Counted from the first letter of the stretch, positions 37,165 through 45,757 are shown. The stretch: DNA of 64,000 nucleotides from an uncultured Desulfatitalea sp. (GCA_937868765.1 CALMNL010000004.1:1748749-1812748); one strand, 5' to 3'. Made by a program: numbers and translations. Notes: a model not told the origin generated them from the letters alone.

Positions 37165-38100
37165 ATGAACAAAATCATGAACATGAAAGACGCGATATCA
37201 AAACACGTCAAGAGCGGTGACTTTCTTTTCATTGGCGGGTACATTGCAAGAACCCCGATGGCCGCTATTCACGAAATCATCCGCCAAGGCCTAAAGGAGC
37301 TCACCATCACCCGTTCGAACGCGGCCGATGATTTCGATCTGATGATCGGTGCCGGTGTGGTTAAAAGGTTCATATCCACCTTCCTGTCTTTGGGCTTGTA
37401 TGGGCTGGGACGTTGCTACCGGCGCTCTCTGGAAAAGGGCATCCCTCATAAAATCGAAGTCGAAGAATATACCAATTTGTCCCTGCCGATGATGCTGATG
37501 GCCGGCAGCATGGGCATGCCCTTTGTGGCGGTAAAAGACATGCTGGGATCGGACCTCCTGAAGGTCCGATCGTTCATGGGCGAAAACAAGTACAAGATGA
37601 TCGCTTCTCCTTTTGACGGATCCCCTACCTTGCTTGTGCCGGCATTGAATCCGGATGTTGCCATCATCCACGTGCAGCAGGCCGATGAAGAAGGCAATGC
37701 CCAGATCTGGGGCATCGGCGGGGACTGCAAAGTGGGGGCGAATGCCTCCAAGAAGGTCATCATCACGTGTGAGCGGATTGTTTCGCGAGAGGTCATCGGA
37801 AAAGACCCCTCCCGGACCATAGTCCCCGGCTTCAAGGTGGCCGCGGTGGTTGAAGAGCCTTTTGGAGCCCATCCCGGCTATACTCCCGGGTTTTATGATG
37901 TCGATTTTTCGTTCGGCTATCTTTATCAACAAGCCTCCAACACGGTCGAAGGTTTCCAGGCTTTTTTGCAGGAGTGGGTTCTGGGCATCGAAGACCGGAC
38001 GGCCTATCTGGACCATTATGTGAAACGTTTCGGATATGCCGCTTTCAAGAAGTTGAATGCAAAATTCGATTATTCCTATCCTGTCAGCTACGCCTATTAA
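37165..38100 (+). CDS. Family I CoA-transferase, alpha subunit (GctA-like)
   Basis: A 311-residue glutaconate-CoA-transferase-type alpha subunit. ATG 37165 (MNKIMNMKDAISKHVKSGD) is chosen for the GAGGAG nine bases upstream; the frame extends upstream without a site. The fold signature GDFLFIGGYIARTPMAAIHE is at the N-terminus, the LSLPMMLMAGSMGMPF segment near 110-125, and VAIIHVQQADEEGNAQIWG near 175-190. Together with the beta subunit it moves CoA between acids, or, as in IpdAB of steroid degraders, hydrolyses a ring ketone. It is the first gene of the rightward operon. Confidence 0.9.
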   Translation: MNKIMNMKDAISKHVKSGDFLFIGGYIARTPMAAIHEIIRQGLKELTITRSNAADDFDLMIGAGVVKRFISTFLSLGLYGLGRCYRRSLEKGIPHKIEVEEYTNLSLPMMLMAGSMGMPFVAVKDMLGSDLLKVRSFMGENKYKMIASPFDGSPTLLVPALNPDVAIIHVQQADEEGNAQIWGIGGDCKVGANASKKVIITCERIVSREVIGKDPSRTIVPGFKVAAVVEEPFGAHPGYTPGFYDVDFSFGYLYQQASNTVEGFQAFLQEWVLGIEDRTAYLDHYVKRFGYAAFKKLNAKFDYSYPVSYAY

Positions 38101-38116
38101 TCAAGAGGAGCTGCAG

Positions 38117-38908
38117 ATGATAAAAGAGTACATCAAACCAGAGCTGATGGCATGTTGCGGCGCGCGTGAAATCAAAAACGGCGATGTGGTCATCGTAGGG
38201 ACCGGTTTTCCTACGATGTCGGCCAACATTGCCAAGCATACCCATGCTCCGGAAGCAATGCTGATGCAGGAGTCAGGGGTCATCGATGCCGATCCCAAGC
38301 GGCCGGCGCTGTCGGTCGGCGATCCTTGCCTGAACCCAGGGGCGGCCATGATCGGCGGATTGGTTGAAATCATGGGGATGACCCTGCAAGCAGGACGGGT
38401 CGACGTGGGGTTTCTTTCCGGCAGCCAGGTGGACAAGTACGGCAACATCAATACCACCGTGATCGGTGATTACCATAGTCCCAAGAGCCGGCTTCCCGGC
38501 AGCGGTGGGGCCAATCCGATCGGCTCCCTGGCCAAAAGAACCTTGATCATAGCACTCCATGACAAGCGCCGCCTGGCCGAAAGGGTGGATTTCATCACTA
38601 CGCCCGGTTACATCGACGGGCCCGGCACCCGCGAAAAATGCGGTCTTCCACCAAACACGGGGCCTGCCGTTATTATCACCAATAAGGCTGTGCTCGGTTT
38701 TGATCCGGAAACCAAAGAGGCGTATCTGCAAACCTACCACCCGGACTGTTCCATCGAAGAAATAAAAGCCAATACGCCCTGGGATCTTAAAGTGTCCCGA
38801 CAGGTCTGCCCGACCGCGCCGCCCACCGCTGAGGAACTGCGCGTTATTCGGGAGGTATTGGATCCGTTCCGAATGATCGCCATCTACGAGAAGCGCGGCT
38901 ACATCTGA
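38117..38908 (+). CDS. Family I CoA-transferase, beta subunit (GctB-like)
   Basis: A 263-residue beta subunit. ATG 38117 follows AAGAGGAG, 16 bases after the alpha stop. LMQESGVIDADPKRP contains E52, at the place of the catalytic glutamate (E54 of Acidaminococcus GctB) that forms the thioester, so true transferase activity is more likely than the IpdB-type hydrolase that lacks it. VDVGFLSGSQVDKYGNINTT and GGANPIGSLAKRT are family motifs. The acyl donor/acceptor pair is unknown; a dicarboxylic or unsaturated acid is suggested by the MmgE/PrpD neighbour. Confidence 0.9.
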   Translation: MIKEYIKPELMACCGAREIKNGDVVIVGTGFPTMSANIAKHTHAPEAMLMQESGVIDADPKRPALSVGDPCLNPGAAMIGGLVEIMGMTLQAGRVDVGFLSGSQVDKYGNINTTVIGDYHSPKSRLPGSGGANPIGSLAKRTLIIALHDKRRLAERVDFITTPGYIDGPGTREKCGLPPNTGPAVIITNKAVLGFDPETKEAYLQTYHPDCSIEEIKANTPWDLKVSRQVCPTAPPTAEELRVIREVLDPFRMIAIYEKRGYI

Positions 38909-38924
38909 ACGTGGGGGGGGAATA

Positions 38925-40292
38925 ATGGAGTATACACGCCAACTTGCCCGATTTTGCGCTGATGTGACATTCAATAACCTGCCGCCGGAAGTGGTCTGCA
39001 AAGCCAAGTGGTGCCTTCTGGATTACGTGGCCAATGTTTACGGATCCTTGAAACTGGGTGCCGTAAATCAGGTGATCGGGTACATCAAGTCCATCGCTGC
39101 CAGCGGCCCTGCTACGGTCCTGGGCTGCGGTTTCAAGACCGATTGTCATCATGCCGCTTTCCTGAACGGCACCACGGCCGAAGCCATTGAGGCTCAAGAC
39201 GGACTGCGCTTCGGTGGCAACCATCCGGGGACATCGGTCATACCGGCAGCCCTGGCCCTTGCGGAAGCAAACGAACGAGACGGCGCAAAGGTCATCGAAG
39301 CCATTGTAGCCGGTTATGAGGCCGCAAACCGTCCGGCTGCGGCTATGCATCCCTGGCATACGCTGGCGGGCTTTCTTCCCACCGGAACCTGCGGTGCATT
39401 CGGAGCCGCTGCTGCGGCGGCCAAGATGTATGGTCTGGATGCGCATCGCACCGCCACAGCCTTGGGAAATGCCGGATACTTGCTGCCGCTTTCGATGGCG
39501 GAGCACCTCATGGGCGGTTACACCATTAAAATCGTCCAGGGAGGCGCCGGCGCCATGGCCGGCCTTTTGGCTTGTGGATTAGCCCATCATGGCCTTACAG
39601 GTCTTCCGGATGTTTTGGAAGGGACCGCTCTGGGAGGCGGATTCTGCAAAATCACTTCCCCGGCAGCACCGAAATACGAGCGCATAACAGATGGCCTGGG
39701 GCAGCATTATTCCATTATGGATGTTTACTTCAAGCCTTACACGGCCTGCCGCCATACCCATGGATCCGCGCAGGCCGTGCTGGAACTGCTTGATGCCGGC
39801 AAAATCGAATCCGAAACGATCGAGAAGATAAATGTCCAGACCTATGGAATCGCCCAAATGGCCGTTGGAAAAGACCTGGGGCCGGATCCGACTTTTGTAT
39901 CAGCTCAGTTCTCTATTCCATACGTGGTGGCCGTCTGCATATGCGACGGGCACCTCGGACCAGACCAGCTCATCGAGAAAAGGCTGGCGGATCCCAAAGT
40001 CGTTGCGTTGGCAAAAAAAGTCACCGTTACAGCCGACCAGGAGTTAAATGCCTTGTATCCTGATAAGACATCGTCTCGTGTCGAAATAAAAATCAAAGAT
40101 GGCCGGATATTAACTCGCCAGGTGAATATCCCGAGGGGCGATCCCAGAGATCCCATGGATGAGAAACGCTTGATCCAGAAGCTGAAGGAATTTGCATCCG
40201 CCAAGAATCCGATGCATCTGGATGCGTTGATCGAAAACATCATCAATCTTGAAAAAATTAAAGACATCAAGAAGATCACCGAAGCGGTCTGA
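38925..40292 (+). CDS. MmgE/PrpD-family protein
   Basis: A 455-residue member of the 2-methylcitrate dehydratase / cis-aconitate decarboxylase superfamily. Helical N-terminal half includes KAKWCLLDYVANVYGSLKL, NGTTAEAIEAQDGLRFGGNH and PTGTCGAFGAAAAAAKMYGL; the lid domain contains YFKPYTACRHTHGSAQAVLE. The active-site DxxD/HxG pattern is modified (AQDGLRFGGNHPG), so dehydratase, decarboxylase or isomerase activity are all possible. It starts 16 bases after the beta subunit, with GGGGGGGAATA upstream. Its presence between a CoA-transferase and an acyl-CoA dehydrogenase is unusual and hints at a branched or tricarboxylic-like intermediate. Confidence 0.88.
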   Translation: MEYTRQLARFCADVTFNNLPPEVVCKAKWCLLDYVANVYGSLKLGAVNQVIGYIKSIAASGPATVLGCGFKTDCHHAAFLNGTTAEAIEAQDGLRFGGNHPGTSVIPAALALAEANERDGAKVIEAIVAGYEAANRPAAAMHPWHTLAGFLPTGTCGAFGAAAAAAKMYGLDAHRTATALGNAGYLLPLSMAEHLMGGYTIKIVQGGAGAMAGLLACGLAHHGLTGLPDVLEGTALGGGFCKITSPAAPKYERITDGLGQHYSIMDVYFKPYTACRHTHGSAQAVLELLDAGKIESETIEKINVQTYGIAQMAVGKDLGPDPTFVSAQFSIPYVVAVCICDGHLGPDQLIEKRLADPKVVALAKKVTVTADQELNALYPDKTSSRVEIKIKDGRILTRQVNIPRGDPRDPMDEKRLIQKLKEFASAKNPMHLDALIENIINLEKIKDIKKITEAV

Positions 40293-40325
40293 GACAAGGA
40301 TCGACCTTCTGAAAGGGAAAGGGGA

Positions 40326-41489
40326 ATGGATTTCAGTCTTACCAAAGAGCAAAGAATGCTTCTCGACAGCATCCGCATGTTGGGGAAAAGGGAAAACCTG
40401 AAAGAACTGGCCGCAGAGGTTGATCGAACCGGTGAGTTTCCGCGAAGTCTTATCGCCAAATATGCCGAAATGGGTCTTTTAGGCATGGTCTTGCCTTCGG
40501 CCTATGGGGGCCAGGATATGGATTCCTTGACGGCCGTGCTGGCCATCGAGGAGCTGGCCAAGTTCAGCCCTGTCATTGCATCGCCGGTCTTCGAATCGAA
40601 TGTGGGACCCGTGCGGGTGATTTCCATGTTCGGGACAGAAGCGCAAAAGCAGGCCGTCCTTCCAGGCGTATGCCAGGGAAAACTGAGCGTTTCGGTCGCC
40701 ATGACCGAGCCGAATGCCGGGTCCGATCTGACCTCCCTGACAACGGAGCTCGTCGATAAAGGCGAATATTACCTGCTGAACGGCCAAAAGACTTTTATTT
40801 CCGGCGGGGGTGAAGCAAGCCATTATTTGGTCTATTCACGCTTCGAGGGTGTGCAAGGATACAAGGGCATTGGCGCCGTGCTGGTCCTGAAAGGGGTCAA
40901 TGGGTTTGGTTTCGGAAAGCAAGAGCAATTTATGGGGCTACGGGGCATGCCCTCCTGCGATCTCATCTTTAATGACGTCAAAGTACCAAAGAGCGATGTC
41001 GTCATCGAACAGGGGAAATTTAAAAATTTAATGCTCACCTTCGATATCGAGCGCTGTGGTAATGCCGCCATGTGCCTTGGCGTTGCGGGAAGCGCTTTTG
41101 AGGAAGCCAGACATTACGCTTCCGAAAGAAAGGCTTTCGGCAGAGCTATTTGCGAGTTTCAGGCGATTCAATTCCTTTTGGCCGACATGGCCATGCAGCT
41201 GGATGCCGCTAGGTTGCTGGTTTATCGAGCGGCGTCCGGAGCTGGGCAGGGGCTGCCTTCCGTGTACGAGGCTTCGATGGCCAAATGCCATGCAAACGAA
41301 ATGGTAAAGGAGGTGACGGACAAGGCCATGCAGGTGTTTGGTGGCTATGGTTACAGTAATGAGTACCCGTTAGAGAGACTTCTGAGAGATGGCCGCGCAT
41401 GGGGCGTGGCTGGTGGAACCTTGCAAATGTTGAAAGTGACCTTAGCGAGCATGATTTTTGGCCGTCGTTTCGACCAAAGGAAAGGATAG
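40326..41489 (+). CDS. Acyl-CoA dehydrogenase
   Basis: A 387-residue FAD enzyme introducing a 2,3 double bond in an acyl-CoA. Start ATG 40326 follows AAGGGGA. Flavin/substrate motifs are VSVAMTEPNAGSDLTSL and YLLNGQKTFISGGG. The C-terminal QVFGGYGYSNEYPLERLLRD includes the catalytic glutamate in the position of E376 of MCAD. It is the last gene of the CoA-transferase operon. Electrons would go to an electron-transfer flavoprotein not encoded here. Confidence 0.92.
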   Translation: MDFSLTKEQRMLLDSIRMLGKRENLKELAAEVDRTGEFPRSLIAKYAEMGLLGMVLPSAYGGQDMDSLTAVLAIEELAKFSPVIASPVFESNVGPVRVISMFGTEAQKQAVLPGVCQGKLSVSVAMTEPNAGSDLTSLTTELVDKGEYYLLNGQKTFISGGGEASHYLVYSRFEGVQGYKGIGAVLVLKGVNGFGFGKQEQFMGLRGMPSCDLIFNDVKVPKSDVVIEQGKFKNLMLTFDIERCGNAAMCLGVAGSAFEEARHYASERKAFGRAICEFQAIQFLLADMAMQLDAARLLVYRAASGAGQGLPSVYEASMAKCHANEMVKEVTDKAMQVFGGYGYSNEYPLERLLRDGRAWGVAGGTLQMLKVTLASMIFGRRFDQRKG

Positions 41490-41792
41490 AAGGAACGCGT
41501 TCCAAAAGACCCACTTCCTGATGGCGAGGCCGCCGCCCTGCTGCTTGAAAGGATTTCACCGGCAATTGTGCCTGGCAGACGGGCCAAAGCGATAGATTTA
41601 AATTTTAAACAAAAGATTTGGCTCGGCTGGCGTTGGCAGCAAACCGACCCTGCGTCTGGGGCCTTTTCGGTCGGGCTTTATGCCGTCAACCACATTAGAA
41701 CATTCTTGAACCCAGCGGGTTTTCCATCCCCGGGCCAATTTTTTATGACTGGAACTCAGGATGGGCTGGGCTGAAAATGAAGTTGTGCTGCC

Positions 41793-42330
41793 GTGGTACC
41801 ACCACGGAGGGAAGTTTCAGGACGGCTCCGGACCGTGTCTCCAGCCAGTGCCTGCCGTAATCCTGAGTGGACTCTGGATAAGGCAATTGCTGAGGCTTTC
41901 GGTTGGAACAACCGCGTTATGATCGACTGGCGGTCCCCGCTCCAGAATGATGATTACGCTGAATACCACGACGAAGCCGTCGATTACCGAAGCAAGGCTT
42001 CACCCGATGCACTCCGCAGAATCGAAGGGCGCTTGGACGAGGCCAAATCAGCATTTCGTGCCGCTAAAGACGCTTGCTGGTATACACCCTTCTACCAGAT
42101 GGCCAATCGCCTTTCACATCTTTATTACCTGGCCGGGATCAACGGCAAGGACGCCTACATGGTTTTCGTTGATTTCGCAATTGCCCCAGATGTGCCAGAG
42201 CCGGTATCTCCAGAAGAATGGCGTGGCGCCGTTCGCTGGCCCATAAGCGCCTTGGCCTAAAGGACAGCATGCTCGCAAGACGAGTGGCAACAATCATTGT
42301 TGACCTGAAAAATGGGAAAGGTGAACCATC
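41793..42330 (+). pseudogene. Frameshifted hypothetical gene
   Basis: From about 41850 the frame encodes a protein-like sequence (KAIAEAFGWNNRVMIDWRSP, FYQMANRLSHLYYLAG, YMVFVDFAIAPDVPE) that ends at a stop at 42258. The neighbouring frame continues naturally as HKRLGLKDSMLARRVATIIV. Restoring one lost C near 42238 (GAVR then LAHKRLG) joins the two, so a single-base deletion has broken the gene. No family name is recognised and the 5' end looks truncated. Confidence 0.55.
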
Positions 42331-42379
42331 TGTGGGGGCGTTACCGGAGGCCGCAGATGGTGAAGGCGCCACAACTTCA

Positions 42380-42403
42380 GTACGGGCAAAATACAATCTC
42401 TTT
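42380..42403 (+). repeat. 24-bp direct repeat, left copy
   Basis: Perfect 24-base copy beginning GTACGGGCAAAATACAATCT, identical to 44863-44886. Homology continues imperfectly for about 12 bases (gctcgatgcgct against ggcccgatgcgct). The two copies are 2483 bases apart and bracket the nitrilase and enoyl-CoA hydratase genes in direct orientation. Confidence 0.8.
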
Positions 42404-42545
42404 GCTCGATGCGCTGTAAAAAAGATATGCAATTTGAGGAAATTCAAGCCTTGACAGTGCAAACATCCTCAGGCAAACGCATAATATCGGATCACATGGC
42501 GGTGGCGCACGAACGATTCGAAAAGCAGATTCCAAGGAGATCGCG

Positions 42546-43538
42546 ATGGGAAAATATGCAACCTTCAGATTAGCGGCCATTCAAGCAGCGCCGGTCTTTT
42601 TCAAGGTGGAAGCCTCTGTCCAAAAAGCCTGCCGCCTGATTGCCGAAGCGGGCGAGCAGGGGGCAACGATTGCCGCCTTCAGTGAAACATGGCTTCCCGG
42701 CTATCCTTTTTTTATCTGGGGTGAAAGCAAAGACGCTCTGCTGCAATGGCGGGCGGCAGCGGATTATCTGGCCAACTCCGTGATCGTCCCTGGCCCTGTT
42801 ACCGATCAGCTCTGTGAAGCCGCGCGCAAGGCAAACCTCGATGTGGTAATGGGCCTGGTCGAACGGGATACCACCACTCAGGGCACGGTGTACTGCACGC
42901 TTCTTTTCATCGGCCGGGAAGGCAAAATCCTGGGCAGACATCGCAAGCTCAAACCCACGCACCGTGAACGCACGATCTGGGGCGAAGGCGACGCCACCGG
43001 GCTCACCGTTTACGAGCGGCCCTATGGCAGGATCAGCGGCCTCAACTGCTGGGAACACAACATGGTGCTGCCGGGCTATGCGCTCATGTCCCAGGGTACC
43101 CAGATTCACATCGCGGCCTGGCCGGGTGTGGAGCCGAAAGCGCCGGCCGCTCCCGACCCCATGTGGTCGCGCCAGTTACTGCTCTCCAGGGCCTTTGCCT
43201 CACAGTCCGCGGCCTATGTTATTTTGGCAGGCGGCCTGCATTCCGCCGACGATGTGCCCCCCGAATACAAAGATCTGGCCTCGCGATATCGGGGGGATAG
43301 TTTTATTATCGACCCGCGCGGAGAAGTCATCGCCGGACCAGCCGAGGGCGAGCGCATCTTGATGGCCGAGGGATCAACCGAACAAATTCTTGCGGCCAAG
43401 TCCGCCTTTGATATCGGCGGGCACTATTCTCGGCCGGATATTTTTCAATTGCGGATTAACCGCAAACCCTATCAACGAATTGTGGAAGCAACCGGGCCCG
43501 AATCCATCTCCCAGGCATCACAGGACACGATATGCTGA
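42546..43538 (+). CDS. Nitrilase (carbon-nitrogen hydrolase)
   Basis: A 330-residue nitrilase-branch CN-hydrolase converting a nitrile to the acid and ammonia. The catalytic triad is E47 (AAFSETWLPGYP), K134 (RHRKLKPTHRE) and C168 (GLNCWEHNM), in the exact contexts typical of true nitrilases rather than amidases. Start ATG 42546 follows AAGGAG. The C-terminal domain (INRKPYQRIVEA) mediates helix formation in the family. It is isolated on its strand, between remnants, and convergent with the enoyl-CoA hydratase gene. The substrate is unknown; aliphatic or arylacetonitriles are possible. Confidence 0.93.
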   Translation: MGKYATFRLAAIQAAPVFFKVEASVQKACRLIAEAGEQGATIAAFSETWLPGYPFFIWGESKDALLQWRAAADYLANSVIVPGPVTDQLCEAARKANLDVVMGLVERDTTTQGTVYCTLLFIGREGKILGRHRKLKPTHRERTIWGEGDATGLTVYERPYGRISGLNCWEHNMVLPGYALMSQGTQIHIAAWPGVEPKAPAAPDPMWSRQLLLSRAFASQSAAYVILAGGLHSADDVPPEYKDLASRYRGDSFIIDPRGEVIAGPAEGERILMAEGSTEQILAAKSAFDIGGHYSRPDIFQLRINRKPYQRIVEATGPESISQASQDTIC

Positions 43539-43557
43539 ATCCATTCTTGCCCTCCTG

Positions 43558-43719
43558 GGGGCAGCCATGCGCTCCTCCGTGCTTAGAGGCGAACGAGCCA
43601 TCAAGGTCAATATCGATATCGTGTGGGCCTTTGTTGGGCTGCGTTGCTTCGTAATCGAGCATGCCGAGCTTAAACGGGAGAACGAGGAACTTCTTCGGTC
43701 CGGTCTGGCATGGTATTAG
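43558..43719 (+). pseudogene. ORF6N-domain remnant
   Basis: A fragment of about 50 residues starting around ATG 43567 (MRSSVLRGERAIKVNIDIVW, then AFVGLR and ELKRENEEL). It matches the second half of the ORF6N DNA-binding domain found in phage and mobile-element proteins, where the usual form is LSSVLxSERAIQVNIxIMRAFVxLR. The N-terminal half is missing, so it is a relic. Confidence 0.6.
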
Positions 43720-43906
43720 AAGAAATATTCATCGTACCAACGTCTATCCGACATGGAAAACGAAGCTATGCAAACGAAGGTCGGCATATGGCCTATCCGA
43801 AAGCTGTTGTCCCTTGGGACTACAGACACCTGAAAAGAACCGGGAGTTGATAGCTTAATGCGGTCGTCGAAAAAGGCACTCGAACAAGGACAGTATTGCG
43901 GCAGCG

Positions 43907-44767
43907 TTAATCGGGCGCACACAAACCTTGGCGTGCCAACCAGGTTCGTGAGCGCTCGAAATTTTGTCGCGCGATACCGGTGCGGGCAAAGCCGCCCTTT
44001 TCGGGCGAGGCATCCGAATGAGCCCCCAGGCCGTACATCAGGCAGAAGCTGGTGTAGGCGGCTTCTATTTCGGAAGTGAAGCCCATTGCATCCTGCATGT
44101 GGTTGATGGCGTTCTTGATGGTGCCGGTCCAGGAGGGCGCCGCCAGGTAGTTGTCGGCGACACGCGCCGCATAGGCCATCGTTTCTTCCTCCAGCCGTTC
44201 GGCTGGGAAGATGCGGTTGACGAAACCGCAGGCAAGCCCTTCGGCAGCCGGGACAAAGCGATGCTCCAGCAGAATTTCTTTTGCCTTTTTAGGCCCCAGG
44301 TCCCAGGGCGCAGAGAAATATTCTACCATGCCCGGCAGAAACAGGGCGTCTTCGGCGGCAAAGAGAACGTCCATGGCGGCCGCCAACATCCAGCCACCAT
44401 ATATGCAGTAACCATGTACCATGGCGACAGTGGGCTTGGGGCAGTTGCGCCAGGCCAGCGTCTTCTTGACATAATAGGCATACATGTCCGACACTTTTTT
44501 GGGCCAGTCCGTGCTGTGTGGCCCTGCCAGTCCGTGCGCCTGGCAGTACGCGAGCTCCTCAGGGGTGCCGAGGTCGTGGCCAGCGGAAAAAGCCCGGCCT
44601 CGGCCCGACAGCACTATCGCGCCGCAGGACGGATCGGCCGCGGCGGCCTGAAAGGCACTGTCCACCTCGTCGAGCAGGAGGTAGCTCTGCGCATTGAGCT
44701 GTTTGGGGCGATTGAAAATGATGCGGGCAACCTTGCCTGGCTGGTACTCAATCTGCTGGAAATCCAT
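43907..44767 (-). CDS. Enoyl-CoA hydratase/isomerase family protein
   Basis: A 286-residue crotonase-fold enzyme. Oxyanion-hole segments are GRGRAFSAGHDLGTPEEL and KPTVAMVHGYCIYGGWMLAA. The second catalytic region (FLPGMVEYFSAPWDLGPKK) lacks the two classical glutamates of mitochondrial hydratase in their usual places, so another crotonase reaction (hydrolysis, isomerisation or dehalogenation) is possible. Start ATG 44767 has AAAGGAGCG upstream. It faces the nitrilase gene across the ORF6N relic. Confidence 0.88.
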   Translation of the reverse strand: MDFQQIEYQPGKVARIIFNRPKQLNAQSYLLLDEVDSAFQAAAADPSCGAIVLSGRGRAFSAGHDLGTPEELAYCQAHGLAGPHSTDWPKKVSDMYAYYVKKTLAWRNCPKPTVAMVHGYCIYGGWMLAAAMDVLFAAEDALFLPGMVEYFSAPWDLGPKKAKEILLEHRFVPAAEGLACGFVNRIFPAERLEEETMAYAARVADNYLAAPSWTGTIKNAINHMQDAMGFTSEIEAAYTSFCLMYGLGAHSDASPEKGGFARTGIARQNFERSRTWLARQGLCAPD

Positions 44768-44862
44768 TGCGCGCTCCTTTCTGTATCAAAGATGAATTCA
44801 GGCAGGTCGGGCCTTTTTGTCAAAAGCGACACCGGCCTTCTGTCTAACTGGGTTTAAAACCT

Positions 44863-44886
44863 GTACGGGCAAAATACAATCTCTTT
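44863..44886 (+). repeat. 24-bp direct repeat, right copy
   Basis: Identical to 42380-42403. It lies about 96 bases upstream of the enoyl-CoA hydratase start, but in the opposite orientation relative to that gene than the left copy has to the nitrilase. This argues against a shared operator and for a duplication or insertion scar. Confidence 0.8.
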
Positions 44887-44939
44887 GGCCCGATGCGCTA
44901 TATAGTATAGTTAGGACAGAACGAAACATTTTCTTACAC

Positions 44940-45030
44940 AAGTCTCACACAGATAATCCAGTTTGAACCTGAGGAAGGGCAGGGGAGCCTAATGGGGATT
45001 GCCTGCGGCAAACACTGTTGCATCTACCAT
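44940..45030 (-). pseudogene. PIN-domain (VapC-like) toxin remnant
   Basis: Minus-strand ATG 45030 begins MVDATVFAAGNPH, the beta-strand and first acidic residue of a PIN ribonuclease, then hits a stop at 44989. One base shift restores PIRLPC, which matches the GRPHPLRxPA continuation common in this VapC group. The rest of the domain is gone. It follows the RHH remnant by 15 bases, as a toxin follows its antitoxin. Confidence 0.45.
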
Positions 45031-45045
45031 GGTAAGATGCAGATC

Positions 45046-45219
45046 TCATTTCAGAAACTTTGGATTTCTCCCGTCGGATTCCCAGGATGGTCCTTCTGTC
45101 CGACCACCCAGCAATGCATCTAGGGCTTCGATGACCACGCCCGTAATTGCGTTGCCATGTTCATCAGCGCATTTTTGAGCCCTTACGGCCAACCGGCAGG
45201 GAAGGTTGATGACAATTGT
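45046..45219 (-). pseudogene. RHH (CopG/VapB-like) antitoxin remnant
   Basis: A 57-codon open stretch on the minus strand: TIVINLPCRLAVRAQKCADE at the start, then ITGVVIEALDALLGG and a charged tail ending at a stop at 45046. Strand-helix-helix pattern and the ITxVVIEALxxLL motif are those of ribbon-helix-helix antitoxins. No ATG precedes it (a stop lies four codons upstream), so the start is lost or a rare codon such as ATT is used. It is the antitoxin half of the pair with the PIN remnant. Confidence 0.55.
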
Positions 45220-45672
45220 TCGGTACCCTCAGTCCACTTGGTTGGTTCAGATCCGTTTTGCAAAATGAAATCCTTTCTAATTCAAAGATCAATTGCCGAA
45301 ACGTACCCCCTCACTTCAGCTCTCAGGATCTCTAAGCCGGTTCATCAACGGTCCATTTGTTCGCCAGACCCAGCAGCTGTTCTCCATCCTCTCTGTCACC
45401 ATTTTTGGATGTTTCTGTTCGCGCGCCATTCCACTAAAGACCCCTTGGAACGATGCAGGACCCATAGCAGTCAGCAATGCCACCAAGTGAACGCATCCTT
45501 TAACGCCACCGACGAGCTTCTTTACCTTCGATTTTTTTCATCATCCGATCCACTGTTGTCCAAAATGGCATCTATGATCGGAAGGTGGAACGCGATCGCA
45601 TCCTGCCCCCGCTGCCGCCCTGGGAATCTCGCAGGAGCGGGATGATGTACCGCTCAGTCGCGTTTGAAATGC

Positions 45673-45684
45673 GAGCGATCGCTC
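45673..45684. promoter_or_regulatory. 12-bp perfect palindrome upstream of ligase operon
   Basis: GAGCGATCGCTC, perfectly symmetrical, 74 bases before the ligase start. Its core GCGATCGC occurs again at about 45594. It could be an operator; no regulator is linked to it. Confidence 0.35.
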
Positions 45685-45757
45685 ATTAATTGTTGACTAA
45701 GGAAGGGTATTGCGGTCAACTTTATGAAGATGTCTCGTTTTACAAATGGAGGAATCA

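Larger units (their letters stand above)
41490..42545. other. Decayed region with gene remnants
   Basis: About 1.05 kb without an intact gene. 41490-41790 has only weak short frames. The frameshifted gene at 41793-42330 and the left copy of a 24-bp direct repeat (42380-42403) are listed separately. 42404-42545 probably carries the nitrilase promoter. Confidence 0.55.
44887..45757. other. Gap with decayed toxin-antitoxin genes
   Basis: About 870 bases without an intact gene. 44989-45219 holds the RHH and PIN remnants described separately. 45230-45660 shows only frames I cannot support. A 12-bp palindrome at 45673 and the ligase promoter occupy the right end. Confidence 0.55.

Noticed and set aside
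45157-45645. A 162-codon plus-strand frame
   Set aside because: Overlaps the better-supported RHH remnant, has odd cysteine/serine-rich composition, no ribosome site and no recognisable motif.
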